NCBI GenBank assembly: GCA_900551775.1
Contig: URXI01000179.1
Location: 1 to 8,747, forward strand
Length of the DNA stretch: 8,747 bases
Source: an uncultured Eubacterium sp.
GTDB lineage: Bacteria > Bacillota > Clostridia > Peptostreptococcales > Anaerovoracaceae
Direction of reading: 5' to 3'
The notes below the pieces were generated by a model. That model saw only the letters and a list, made by a program, of their open reading frames with translations. It did no database searches and was not told the origin of the DNA. Made by a program: the position numbers and the translations under genes. Below, one piece after another: positions 1 through 5,188 of the stretch. Numbering within the stretch: position 1 is the stretch's first letter; each line of letters opens with the position of its first letter.

Positions 1-105
1 ACTGCGACAGAAGCGCTGTTCCGGTATATCTACAAATTCACCAGTCTGTGCGGGCGGATTCTCAACAAAAGACCGCACAGGAAAAAAGAAAAGAAAACAA
101 AATAA
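1..105 (+). CDS. 3' end of an unidentified protein (partial)
   Basis: Frame 1 is open from the left edge to TAA at 103-105 and gives the last 34 residues of a protein. The visible tail begins with an amphipathic stretch containing FRYIYKF and ends in a very basic, lysine/arginine-rich terminus (RPHRKKEKKTK). A strong intrinsic terminator starts 9 bases after the stop, which supports this being the genuine end of a gene and of a transcription unit. A basic tail like this is common at the cytoplasmic end of small membrane or nucleic-acid-binding proteins, but nothing here identifies the family and I give no function. Confidence 0.6.
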   Translation, partial: TATEALFRYIYKFTSLCGRILNKRPHRKKEKKTK

Positions 106-113
106 ATTGTAAG

Positions 114-154
114 CCGGTGCGGCTGGGTGATAGACCCTGGCCGCGCCGGTTTTT
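114..154 (+). terminator. Intrinsic terminator of the leftmost gene
   Basis: CCGGTGCGGC (114-123) pairs with GCCGCGCCGG (140-149) with one wobble pair. An inner GGG (125-127)/CCC (135-137) extends the stem. A T run follows at 150-154. It lies 9 bases after the stop at 105. Confidence 0.88.
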
Positions 155-248
155 GTTTATGGCTCATGCGTTCATCCTTGCGGTTTGAAGTCAGCGTTTG
201 CGCAGAAAGATGCGAGGACTAATGATATATAATTGTCTGAGAAGATAA

Positions 249-307
249 AAAATATGCCAAAATATACAAAAATATTGTTGATTAAACACAAAATATGGTG
301 ATATAAT
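249..307 (+). promoter_or_regulatory. Extended -10 promoter of the YitT gene with phased A-tracts
   Basis: The -35 candidate is TTGATT (278-283). An 18-bp spacer leads to TATAAT (302-307), which is preceded by TG at 299-300, an extended -10. Directly upstream of the -35, AAAATAT occurs at 249-255, 259-265 and 269-275, exactly one helical turn apart, as expected for an UP-like or intrinsically bent element. The start codon is at 356 and the AGAGAGGG ribosome binding site at 339-346. Confidence 0.75.
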
Positions 308-355
308 GTTCTCGTCTTATACACGACAGCGTTTATAAAGAGAGGGAATGTGTAA

Positions 356-1246
356 ATGAAGAACATTGTAATCAACTATATTGGTATTTTGGCGGGTCTG
401 GCCTTGGCGGCCTTTGGGGTAGTGGCTTTTATTCTGCCAAATGGCATCATGATCGGCAGCGCTACGGGTATCGGTCGTATCGTACAGTATTTTTACGGGG
501 TTCCGGTGTCCTATACGGTTGCGGTGGTAAACGGCCTGCTCTTCGTTCTGGGGTTTGCCATGCTGGGGAAGAAGTTTGCCGTATCCATCGTGGTCAGCAC
601 CTTCGCTTATCCACTATTTATCAATTTCTTTGAGCGGATGAAGTTTTTGGCGGATATTACGGATAACGCTTTATTGGCCGCCCTTTATGGCGGCGTCTTG
701 ATAGGCGTTGGCTTGGGTATCGTTATCAAGTCGGGGGCGTCTACCGGTGGTACAGATATCATAGCCATCATATGCAACCGCAAGCTGGGATTGCCGGTGG
801 GACTGCCGATGTATCTCATCGACTTTACGATTTTAATATCTCAAGTGTTCTTTGCAGACGGCAGTGAAGAGGTACTTTTGGGGATTATGATGACCTTTCT
901 TTACTCCATGGTCGCGGACAAAGTGGTGGTGGCCGGAGGCGGCGCCGTGCAGCTTGTGATCATCAGCCGAAAGTATGAAGAAATCCGCAGACGTCTGGCG
1001 GAAATGGTAGTTGGAACAACGGTGCTCTATGGAGAAAGCGGCTATCTGGCGGATAAGCAGGATATTTTGCTCTGCGTGATTTCCGGGCGGGAACTGAATC
1101 GGGTCCAAAATGAGATTCTGGCCATTGATTCGGAAGCGTTTATGACCATCAACAGTGTCAAAGAAGTCAAAGGGCGGGGATTTTCTTTCGAAAAGGGAAA
1201 AGCAAAACAAATCCGCAGCGAAAAGGCGAAATTGTCGAGAACCTAG
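356..1246 (+). CDS. YitT family membrane protein (DUF161 plus DUF2179)
   Basis: This 296-residue protein has the two-part YitT layout. Residues 1 to about 195 hold several hydrophobic membrane segments (about 7-27, 52-70, 75-92, 108-125, 150-166, 175-193), with the family-typical glycine-rich motif GASTGGTDIIA at 127-137. Residues about 197-280 form a soluble C-terminal domain of DUF2179 type (QLVIISRKYEEIRRRL, then GTTVLYGESGY and VISGRELNRVQNEI). A basic tail follows. The family is widespread in Bacillota; its transported substrate, if any, is not established, so I assign none. The start is fixed by AGAGAGGG 9 bases upstream and a strong promoter at 278-307. The gene stands alone between terminators at 114-154 and 1260-1301, so it is probably monocistronic. 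Length is normal for the family. Confidence 0.9.
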   Translation: MKNIVINYIGILAGLALAAFGVVAFILPNGIMIGSATGIGRIVQYFYGVPVSYTVAVVNGLLFVLGFAMLGKKFAVSIVVSTFAYPLFINFFERMKFLADITDNALLAALYGGVLIGVGLGIVIKSGASTGGTDIIAIICNRKLGLPVGLPMYLIDFTILISQVFFADGSEEVLLGIMMTFLYSMVADKVVVAGGGAVQLVIISRKYEEIRRRLAEMVVGTTVLYGESGYLADKQDILLCVISGRELNRVQNEILAIDSEAFMTINSVKEVKGRGFSFEKGKAKQIRSEKAKLSRT

Positions 1247-1259
1247 GTATATGTAATTT

Positions 1260-1301
1260 GCAAAAACAAACTAGTCCGAACTAGGACTAGTTTGTTTTTG
1301 C
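1260..1301. terminator. Bidirectional terminator between convergent genes
   Basis: This is a perfect 18-bp inverted repeat. The left arm at 1260-1277 (GCAAAAACAAACTAGTCC) and the right arm at 1284-1301 are exact complements around the 6-base loop GAACTA. A-rich and T-rich outer arms give a U-tract on both strands, so it can terminate the YitT gene (+) and the transporter gene (-), whose stops lie 14 and 12 bases away. Confidence 0.92.
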
Positions 1302-1312
1302 GGCAGAATATA

Positions 1313-2017
1313 CTACTCGCTTATGCGGTTTTGATCCTTGAGGCGTCTCGCGGCGTAGACGGCAGGGGTATCCAGCAGACTGGTCACAATATAGATGACG
1401 TAGCTGGAGATGCAGATGTTGATCAGGGTAGGCAGACTGTGTACGCCGGCAAAGGCGCCGAAGGTGAACAGGACGGTGTTCATCAGCTGAGACACCAGCG
1501 TAGACCCGTTGTTGCGGATCCAGAGGCCTTTTTTCGAGTCGCCGAAGAGCTTGGTCGTGTGTTTCCAGATGGCGTGATACGCAAAGACGTCGAAGACCTG
1601 TACGATGCCGTAGACACTGATGCTGACCAGCATGAGCCGGGGCGTATTGGAAAACACCGATCTGATGGCGGGCATGGCCCAGTCGTTTGCGTTGGGTTCA
1701 TAGAGGAACCAGGACTGGCTGATTAAAATGAAGACGATGCTGACGACGATGCCCATGCGGACGGCTTTATTGGCATACTTCTTTCCTTCTGTCTCGCTGA
1801 GAATATCGGTGACCAGGAAGGTGGAGGCGAAGAGCACGTTGCCCAGGGTCTGTTCCATACCAAAGGCGTCCACCAGGACCAGGACTTCGATGTTGGCGGA
1901 AATGGTGGCGATGACGGTCCACATGTAAAGACCGGTCCTGCCGAAGAACTTGTAGAACAGCACCACGGCACTGTAAATGCATACCAGGCTGCCAAGGAGG
2001 ATGATTTCGTTACGCAT
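1313..2017 (-). CDS. yhhQ: VUT/YhhQ-type queuosine precursor transporter
   Basis: This 234-residue integral membrane protein has about six hydrophobic segments (about 3-22, 30-50, 60-73, 86-103, 125-145, 178-215). It carries the signatures of the VUT family (DUF165/COG1738): NVLFASTFLVTDILSE near 60-75, followed by a basic loop, and RNNGSTLVSQLMNTVLF near 168-184. Characterised members import queuosine precursors (preQ0, preQ1 or queuine). The queuine-salvage-like gene upstream and the preQ1-like leader make that role likely here. I choose ATG at 2017, with AGGAGGTG at 2024-2031 six bases upstream; a GTG at 2026 lies inside that ribosome binding site. The start overlaps the upstream stop codon region by 8 bases, so translation is probably coupled. 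Exactly which precursor is carried cannot be read from the sequence. Confidence 0.87.
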   Translation of the reverse strand: MRNEIILLGSLVCIYSAVVLFYKFFGRTGLYMWTVIATISANIEVLVLVDAFGMEQTLGNVLFASTFLVTDILSETEGKKYANKAVRMGIVVSIVFILISQSWFLYEPNANDWAMPAIRSVFSNTPRLMLVSISVYGIVQVFDVFAYHAIWKHTTKLFGDSKKGLWIRNNGSTLVSQLMNTVLFTFGAFAGVHSLPTLINICISSYVIYIVTSLLDTPAVYAARRLKDQNRISE

Positions 2018-2723
2018 GTGGTTCACCTCCTACGCCGAAGTCGGTGTTGTTCAGCAAAATGTCCACGCGGGAATTCCCCATATATTTAGGATAGAGTTCT
2101 TTGATAAAAATCTCGACGACGGCAGGATCGGGTTTGATCGGTTTGCCGTTCTCCACCATGATGTTGACGCAGACCCGTTCAAAATGAGTCAGTCCCGTCT
2201 CCATATCCCGTTCCATGGATTCCCTGCTCTGGCCGGGGAGACCGAAGAGGAGGCAGCACTCGTCAAAATCTGCGGCGATTTCGGCAGGATCTGCGGCGGT
2301 GATGCCTTTGTCCAGGTAGCTTTCGCGGAACAGGTGGTCAAAGGTTTCTACGCCGATTTTTACTTTTACCGAGATGTTCAGGGCAGAAAAGGACGCCCGG
2401 AGGGCTTTGATGGCCGATCGGTCCTTCCAATGGCATTCAAAATGCACCTCTTTGATGCCTTTGCCGGTGCAGACTTCTCGGATCAGATCCATAGTCTTTT
2501 GGTCAAGGTCCGAAAAGCTGCCGGAGTTGATGACCTCCAGCTTCTGATAGATGCCGGTGACTTTTGCCAGTTCCTTTTGGTTCAGTTCGAAGTTTGCCTC
2601 CTCATCGGTGCAGAAATCCAGGTGATAGTCGCAGAACCTGCATCTGCGCCAGGAGCAGCCGCGCCCCCGGAGCAGGACAATTTCCCGCGAGTTCTTTTCT
2701 TTGATGATGGAATAACGCTCCAT
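2010..2723 (-). CDS. Radical SAM protein, probable queuine-salvage enzyme (QueL-like)
   Basis: This 237-residue protein carries an N-terminal cysteine cluster C23, C28, C31 in GRGCSWRRCRFCDYH. The spacing is CX4CX2C rather than the canonical CX3CX2C, but the context (a beta strand before it and an aromatic near the last cysteine) is that of a radical SAM [4Fe-4S] site. Further radical-SAM barrel features are INSGSF (65-70), VHFECHW (93-99), KIGVETFDHLFRESYLDKGI (122-141) and LLFGLPGQ (158-165). Queuine lyase QueL, described from Clostridioides difficile salvage, is a radical SAM enzyme that frees queuine from queuosine 5'-phosphate. Overlap with a YhhQ-type transporter and the preQ1-like leader make a QueL-like role my best inference. 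I choose ATG at 2723 because GGAGG (2728-2732) sits 4 bases upstream; the TTG at 2750 lies at the end of the leader terminator. No kinase (QueK) or tRNA-guanine transglycosylase gene is in the window. Confidence 0.7.
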   Translation of the reverse strand: MERYSIIKEKNSREIVLLRGRGCSWRRCRFCDYHLDFCTDEEANFELNQKELAKVTGIYQKLEVINSGSFSDLDQKTMDLIREVCTGKGIKEVHFECHWKDRSAIKALRASFSALNISVKVKIGVETFDHLFRESYLDKGITAADPAEIAADFDECCLLFGLPGQSRESMERDMETGLTHFERVCVNIMVENGKPIKPDPAVVEIFIKELYPKYMGNSRVDILLNNTDFGVGGEPHA

Positions 2724-2748
2724 TTTTCCTCCATTCCTCGTGACGAAC

Positions 2749-2775
2749 AAAAAATGCGCACGGAAACCGCACGCA
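2749..2775 (-). terminator. Leader terminator of the queuosine salvage operon (riboswitch expression platform)
   Basis: On the minus strand TGCGTGCGG (2775-2767) pairs with CCGTGCGCA (2763-2755), including two adjacent G-U wobbles, around the loop TTT. Six T residues follow at 2754-2749. It lies between the promoter and the radical SAM start codon, so it acts as an attenuator rather than a gene end. Confidence 0.82.
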
Positions 2776-2794
2776 ATAAAATGTCTATATTGGT

Positions 2795-2835
2795 TCCGTA
2801 GTTTTGTTTATAGACAGGATGGTCACGAACTGTCT
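2795..2835 (-). promoter_or_regulatory. preQ1-I-like riboswitch aptamer
   Basis: The minus-strand leader has stem P1 AGACAG (2835-2830)/CTGTCT (2817-2812) closing a 12-base loop TTCGTGACCATC. An A-rich tail (2811-2801, ATAAACAAAAC) and TACGGA (2800-2795) follow. Part of the loop, TTCGTG (2829-2824), can pair with TACGGA to give the H-type pseudoknot typical of preQ1-I. Counting from P1 base G2834, the 5+12+5 layout matches the Bacillus subtilis queC aptamer as I recall it, including a C at position 17, the ligand-reading position. The leader precedes a queuosine-precursor transporter operon, which fits. Type I assignment is from memory of the consensus, not from a covariance search. Confidence 0.8.
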
Positions 2836-2853
2836 TATATAATTTGCGCAACC

Positions 2854-2882
2854 ATTTTACCATATTTGCGGTCCGCTGTCAA
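2854..2882 (-). promoter_or_regulatory. Promoter of the queuosine salvage operon
   Basis: On the minus strand there is a consensus TTGACA (2882-2877), a 17-bp spacer and TAAAAT (2859-2854). The predicted start is near 2847, giving a leader of about 125 nt that contains the aptamer and terminator. Confidence 0.88.
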
Positions 2883-2901
2883 AAATGTACGGGCAGGACC
2901 C

Positions 2902-2930
2902 GTGACAGAATCTGCAGATTGTGTTATACT
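2902..2930 (+). promoter_or_regulatory. Promoter of the cysteine synthase-like gene
   Basis: GTGACA (2902-2907), a 17-bp spacer and TATACT (2925-2930), with an extended -10 TG at 2922-2923. The predicted start is near 2937. It is divergent from the salvage-operon promoter, with the two -35 boxes only 19 bp apart. A perfect 10-bp palindrome AAAACGTTTT (2943-2952) lies just after the start and could be an operator. No T-box or SAM riboswitch fits in the 36-nt leader. Confidence 0.82.
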
Positions 2931-2972
2931 AACCGTTAGACTAAAACGTTTTTTGATTGGAGAAGATGCGAA

Positions 2973-3899
2973 ATGATATATCAAAATGTGCTGGAAGCCA
3001 TGGGCCGTACGCCGATGATCCAGTTAAATAAAATAGTCGATCCCGAAGGTGCCAGAGTGCTGGTCAAATTCGAGGGATTGAACGTGGGCGGTTCTGTGAA
3101 GACGAGAACTGCTTTCAACATGATTACAAAAGCAGAAGAAGATGGTATTTTGAAACCGGATTCTATTATCGTTGAGCCGACCAGTGGGAACCAGGGCATC
3201 GGCCTGGCGCTGGTAGGAGCTGTCAAAGGCTACGAAACCATCATTATCATGCCGGATTCAGTCAGTCAGGAAAGAAGAATGCTGGTGGAACACTATGGAG
3301 CGACCGTGATCCTGGTTCACGACGCAGGCAATATCGGCGACTGTATCGAAGAATGTGTCGAGAAAGCCACACAGATGGCTGCGGAAAATCCAAAGGTATT
3401 TGTGCCGCAGCAGTTTGAAAATGAGGCAAATCCCATGGTGCACAGGCATCACACGGGTCTGGAGATTTTGGAACAGGTAGCAGGCCCTATCGATGGATTT
3501 TGTTCTGGCATCGGAACGGGCGGCACGATTACGGGCATCGGCGAAACCCTGAAAGCGCTGAATCCGCAGATCGAAATCTGGGCTGTGGAGCCGGAAAATG
3601 CGGCGATTCTCGCTGGCGGTACAGTCAGCAATCACATTCAGATGGGAATCGGAGACGGTGTCATTCCTGCCGTACTGAATCAGAAAATCTATGACGATAT
3701 CTACATCGTTTCTGACAGCGAAGCGTTGCAGACCGCCAAAGATCTGGCGGCAAAAGAAGGGCTGATGTGCGGTATTTCCAGCGGAACCAACGTAGCTGCG
3801 GCAATCAAGCTGGCAAAAAAATTGGGAAAAGGCAAAACGGTAGTCACGATTTTGCCAGATACTGCGGAGCGGTATTTTTCAACCCCTCTGTTCGAATAG
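2973..3899 (+). CDS. cysK: Cysteine synthase-family PLP enzyme
   Basis: This 308-residue fold-type II PLP enzyme matches the CysK/cystathionine beta-synthase family over its full length. The Schiff-base lysine is K43 in GGSVKTR. The substrate loop is TSGNQG (70-75), the PLP-phosphate loop GTGGT (181-185), the cofactor-ring region GISSGTN (267-273), and the C-terminus ends PDTAERYFSTPLFE, a typical family ending. O-acetylserine sulfhydrylase would make cysteine from O-acetylserine and sulfide. Two departures from the usual motifs suggest possible altered specificity: NPSGSVKDR-type is here NVGGSVKTR (aspartate to threonine), and TSGNTG is TSGNQG. No cysE or sulfate-assimilation gene is adjacent. 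Lanthionine-forming or hydrogen-sulfide-forming relatives are alternatives, so the cysK symbol is a family label. Start ATG is supported by GGAGAAG (2959-2965) 7 bases upstream. Probably monocistronic. Confidence 0.85.
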   Translation: MIYQNVLEAMGRTPMIQLNKIVDPEGARVLVKFEGLNVGGSVKTRTAFNMITKAEEDGILKPDSIIVEPTSGNQGIGLALVGAVKGYETIIIMPDSVSQERRMLVEHYGATVILVHDAGNIGDCIEECVEKATQMAAENPKVFVPQQFENEANPMVHRHHTGLEILEQVAGPIDGFCSGIGTGGTITGIGETLKALNPQIEIWAVEPENAAILAGGTVSNHIQMGIGDGVIPAVLNQKIYDDIYIVSDSEALQTAKDLAAKEGLMCGISSGTNVAAAIKLAKKLGKGKTVVTILPDTAERYFSTPLFE

Positions 3900-3920
3900 G
3901 AAAAGTTTGGTAATTAGTGG

Positions 3921-3958
3921 GGCGAATGCGAAAAAAGTGTTGCATTTGCCTTGATTTT
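3921..3958 (+). terminator. Terminator of the cysteine synthase-like gene
   Basis: GGCGAATGC (3921-3929) pairs with GCATTTGCC (3942-3950) through nine pairs, one a G-U wobble, around a 12-base loop. TTGATTTT follows. The U-tract is interrupted, so efficiency may be moderate. The right arm overlaps the -35 region of the rplM promoter. Confidence 0.65.
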
Positions 3959-3968
3959 GCTATATAAT
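3940..3968 (+). promoter_or_regulatory. Promoter of the rplM-rpsI operon
   Basis: TTGCAT (3940-3945), a 17-bp spacer and consensus TATAAT (3963-3968). The -35 is weak, but the -10 is perfect. Transcription would start near 3975, leaving a leader of about 180 nt before rplM. Confidence 0.75.
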
Positions 3969-4024
3969 AGTCGTGCATTGTGTTTAAACGATGAATTGCA
4001 GGGCAGGTACGTAAAGCGTCCGCA

Positions 4025-4050
4025 AGCTCTGTGAGCTAAAAGTTTTTTAG
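4025..4050 (+). promoter_or_regulatory. Possible attenuator hairpin in the rplM leader
   Basis: AGCTC (4025-4029) and GAGCT (4033-4037) form a 5-bp stem with loop TGT. AAAAG and six T residues (4043-4048) follow. An alternative hairpin CTAAAA (4036-4041)/TTTTAG (4047-4050 with 4045-4046) uses the same bases, so the two are mutually exclusive. The stem is short and termination is not certain. Confidence 0.35.
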
Positions 4051-4056
4051 TCATGT

Positions 4057-4136
4057 CGAACCAGATTCATGGGAATCCCAGTAGACAGCGCCGAACCAGA
4101 TTGAAGCCTGCAATAAGGCGGCGGCAATCCCAGTAG
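4057..4136 (+). repeat. Two copies of a stem-loop motif in the rplM leader
   Basis: CGAACCAGATT occurs at 4057-4067 and 4092-4102. AATCCCAGTAG occurs at 4074-4084 and 4126-4136. Each pair brackets a stem: GATTC (4064-4068)/GAATC (4073-4077) with loop ATGG in copy 1, and GATTG (4099-4103)/CAATC (4125-4129) in copy 2. The closing pair is C-G in one copy and G-C in the other, a compensatory change that supports a folded RNA. Copy 2 carries a nested hairpin GCCT (4106-4109)/AGGC (4116-4119). Rfam lists an L13 leader upstream of rplM in Bacillota, thought to be autoregulatory; whether this is that motif I cannot confirm. Copy 2 ends 6 bases before the rplM ribosome binding site. Confidence 0.7.
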
Positions 4137-4153
4137 GTAGAAAGGAAGAGGAA

Positions 4154-4582
4154 ATGAAATCATACATTGCAAAACCTGCAGAGGTTGAACGTAAATGGTA
4201 CGTCGTCGATGCAGAAGGCAAAACTCTTGGTAGACTCGCATCAGAAGTCGCTACCGTTTTAAGGGGAAAGAACAAGCCAATCTACACACCACACGTTGAC
4301 TGCGGAGATTATGTCATCGTAATCAATGCTGAAAAAGTCGCAGTGACTGGTAAGAAGAGAAAAGAAAAAATCTACAAGAGACACACTGGATATCCAGGCG
4401 GGCTCAGAGAGTTGACTTTCGAGAAATTACAGGCAAAGAAGCCAGAAGAAATCATCAAACACGCAGTCAAAGGCATGCTTCCTGATGGAAAGCTCGGCAG
4501 ACAGATGTTTAAGAAGTTAAAAGTTTACGTAGGTCCTGAACATGCACATGCTGCTCAGAAGCCGGAAACTTTGGAAATTTAG
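4154..4582 (+). CDS. rplM: 50S ribosomal protein L13
   Basis: This is a full-length 142-residue L13, matching the usual 140-150 residues. Recognisable stretches are RKWYVVDAEGKTLGRLAS (14-31), the RGKNKPIYTPHVDCGDYVIVINA region, KIYKRHTGYPGGL, AVKGMLPDGKLGRQMFKKLKVY, and the terminal HAHAAQKPETLEI. L13 is an early-assembly protein of the large subunit that binds 23S rRNA. The ATG has an AGGAAGAGG-type ribosome binding site (4143-4151). It is the first gene of the conserved rplM-rpsI pair, 19 bases ahead of rpsI, behind a long structured leader that may mediate autoregulation. The codon choice favours highly expressed patterns compared with the flanking accessory genes. Confidence 0.98.
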   Translation: MKSYIAKPAEVERKWYVVDAEGKTLGRLASEVATVLRGKNKPIYTPHVDCGDYVIVINAEKVAVTGKKRKEKIYKRHTGYPGGLRELTFEKLQAKKPEEIIKHAVKGMLPDGKLGRQMFKKLKVYVGPEHAHAAQKPETLEI

Positions 4583-4601
4583 GGAAAGGGAGGAATAGAC
4601 A

Positions 4602-4997
4602 ATGGCAAAATTACAATACCAAGGAACAGGTAGAAGAAAACATTCAGTAGCTAGAGTTAGATTAATCCCTGGAACTGGAAAAATCACTGTAAACAAGAAA
4701 GACTTAGAAGATTACTTCGGAATGGAAATCGTGAAGAGAGAGGTTAAGAGACCTTTTGATATCGCTGGATGCCCAGGCAAGTTTGACGTAATCGCTACCG
4801 TAGCAGGCGGCGGATTCACAGGTCAGGCTGGTGCCCTGAGACACGGAATTTCAAGAGCTCTGTGCCAGGCAGACAGAGACGCTTACAGAGCGCCGCTGAA
4901 AGCTGCAGGATTCTTGACAAGAGACTCCAGAATGAAGGAAAGAAAGAAGTACGGATTAAAGAAAGCAAGAAGAGCTTCACAGTTCTCCAAGCGTTAA
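4602..4997 (+). CDS. rpsI: 30S ribosomal protein S9
   Basis: This is a full-length 131-residue S9. It begins with the TGRRKHSVARVRLIPGTGKITVN core and contains GGGFTGQAGALRHGISRAL and the basic C-terminus RDSRMKERKKYGLKKARRASQFSKR. The terminal SKR is the universally conserved tail that reaches the ribosomal P site and contacts tRNA. The ATG follows GGGAGG (4588-4593) by 8 bases and lies 19 bases after the rplM stop, so the two genes are cotranscribed. The operon ends at the terminator at 5017-5053. Nothing is truncated or unusual. Confidence 0.98.
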   Translation: MAKLQYQGTGRRKHSVARVRLIPGTGKITVNKKDLEDYFGMEIVKREVKRPFDIAGCPGKFDVIATVAGGGFTGQAGALRHGISRALCQADRDAYRAPLKAAGFLTRDSRMKERKKYGLKKARRASQFSKR

Positions 4998-5016
4998 TTC
5001 ACAGAATATGGATATC

Positions 5017-5053
5017 AAAACACTCTTCGGTGGTATACACTGGAGAGTGTTTT
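5017..5053 (+). terminator. Terminator of the rplM-rpsI operon
   Basis: AAAACACTCT (5017-5026) is an exact complement of AGAGTGTTTT (5044-5053). An inner stem CGGTG (5028-5032)/CACTG (5038-5042) with one wobble closes a GTATA loop. It lies 19 bases after the rpsI stop. Confidence 0.92.
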
Positions 5054-5064
5054 ATATTACAAAT

Positions 5065-5093
5065 TTTATTTATTACAAATGATGTGCTATAAT
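5065..5093 (+). promoter_or_regulatory. Extended -10 promoter upstream of the RhuM gene
   Basis: A consensus TATAAT (5088-5093) is preceded by TG at 5085-5086, an extended -10. The -35 position (5065-5070, TTTATT) is weak. Transcription would start near 5100, giving a leader of about 90 nt. A consensus TTGACA at 5148-5153 is a second possible -35, with a poor -10 near 5170. Confidence 0.65.
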
Positions 5094-5160
5094 TGCTTTA
5101 ATAGCAAAAAGCTTTGTGAGATGCTGTTTACAAATTGGCTAGACCAGTTGACAGATAAAT

Positions 5161-5173
5161 AGTACGCTGTACT
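5161..5173. promoter_or_regulatory. Inverted repeat, possible operator of the RhuM gene
   Basis: AGTAC (5161-5165), spacer GCT and GTACT (5169-5173) form a perfect inverted repeat. It lies 16 bases before the start codon and just ahead of the AAAGGAG ribosome binding site (5177-5183). It could bind a regulator, possibly the RhuM protein's own helix-turn-helix domain, but nothing here demonstrates that. Confidence 0.4.
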
Positions 5174-5188
5174 TAGAAAGGAGCGCCT

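Noticed and set aside
172..375. Minus-strand open frame in the YitT upstream region
   Set aside because: It is made of AT-rich promoter DNA, with a biased Ile/Phe/Tyr composition and no ribosome binding site.
1292..1726. Plus-strand open frame of 144 codons
   Set aside because: It starts inside the bidirectional terminator and is antisense to the well-recognised VUT transporter.
1977..2801. Long plus-strand open frame (274 codons)
   Set aside because: It lies opposite the radical SAM gene and its riboswitch, has no ribosome binding site, and its translation has no recognisable domain. The minus strand has clear motifs and signals.
2937..2972. T-box or SAM riboswitch before the cysteine synthase-like gene
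   Set aside because: Only about 36 nt separate the predicted start site from the ATG, too short for either element.
2740..2976. Plus-strand open frame upstream of and touching the cysK-like start
   Set aside because: It spans the minus-strand riboswitch and both promoters, has no ribosome binding site, and shows no protein-like features.
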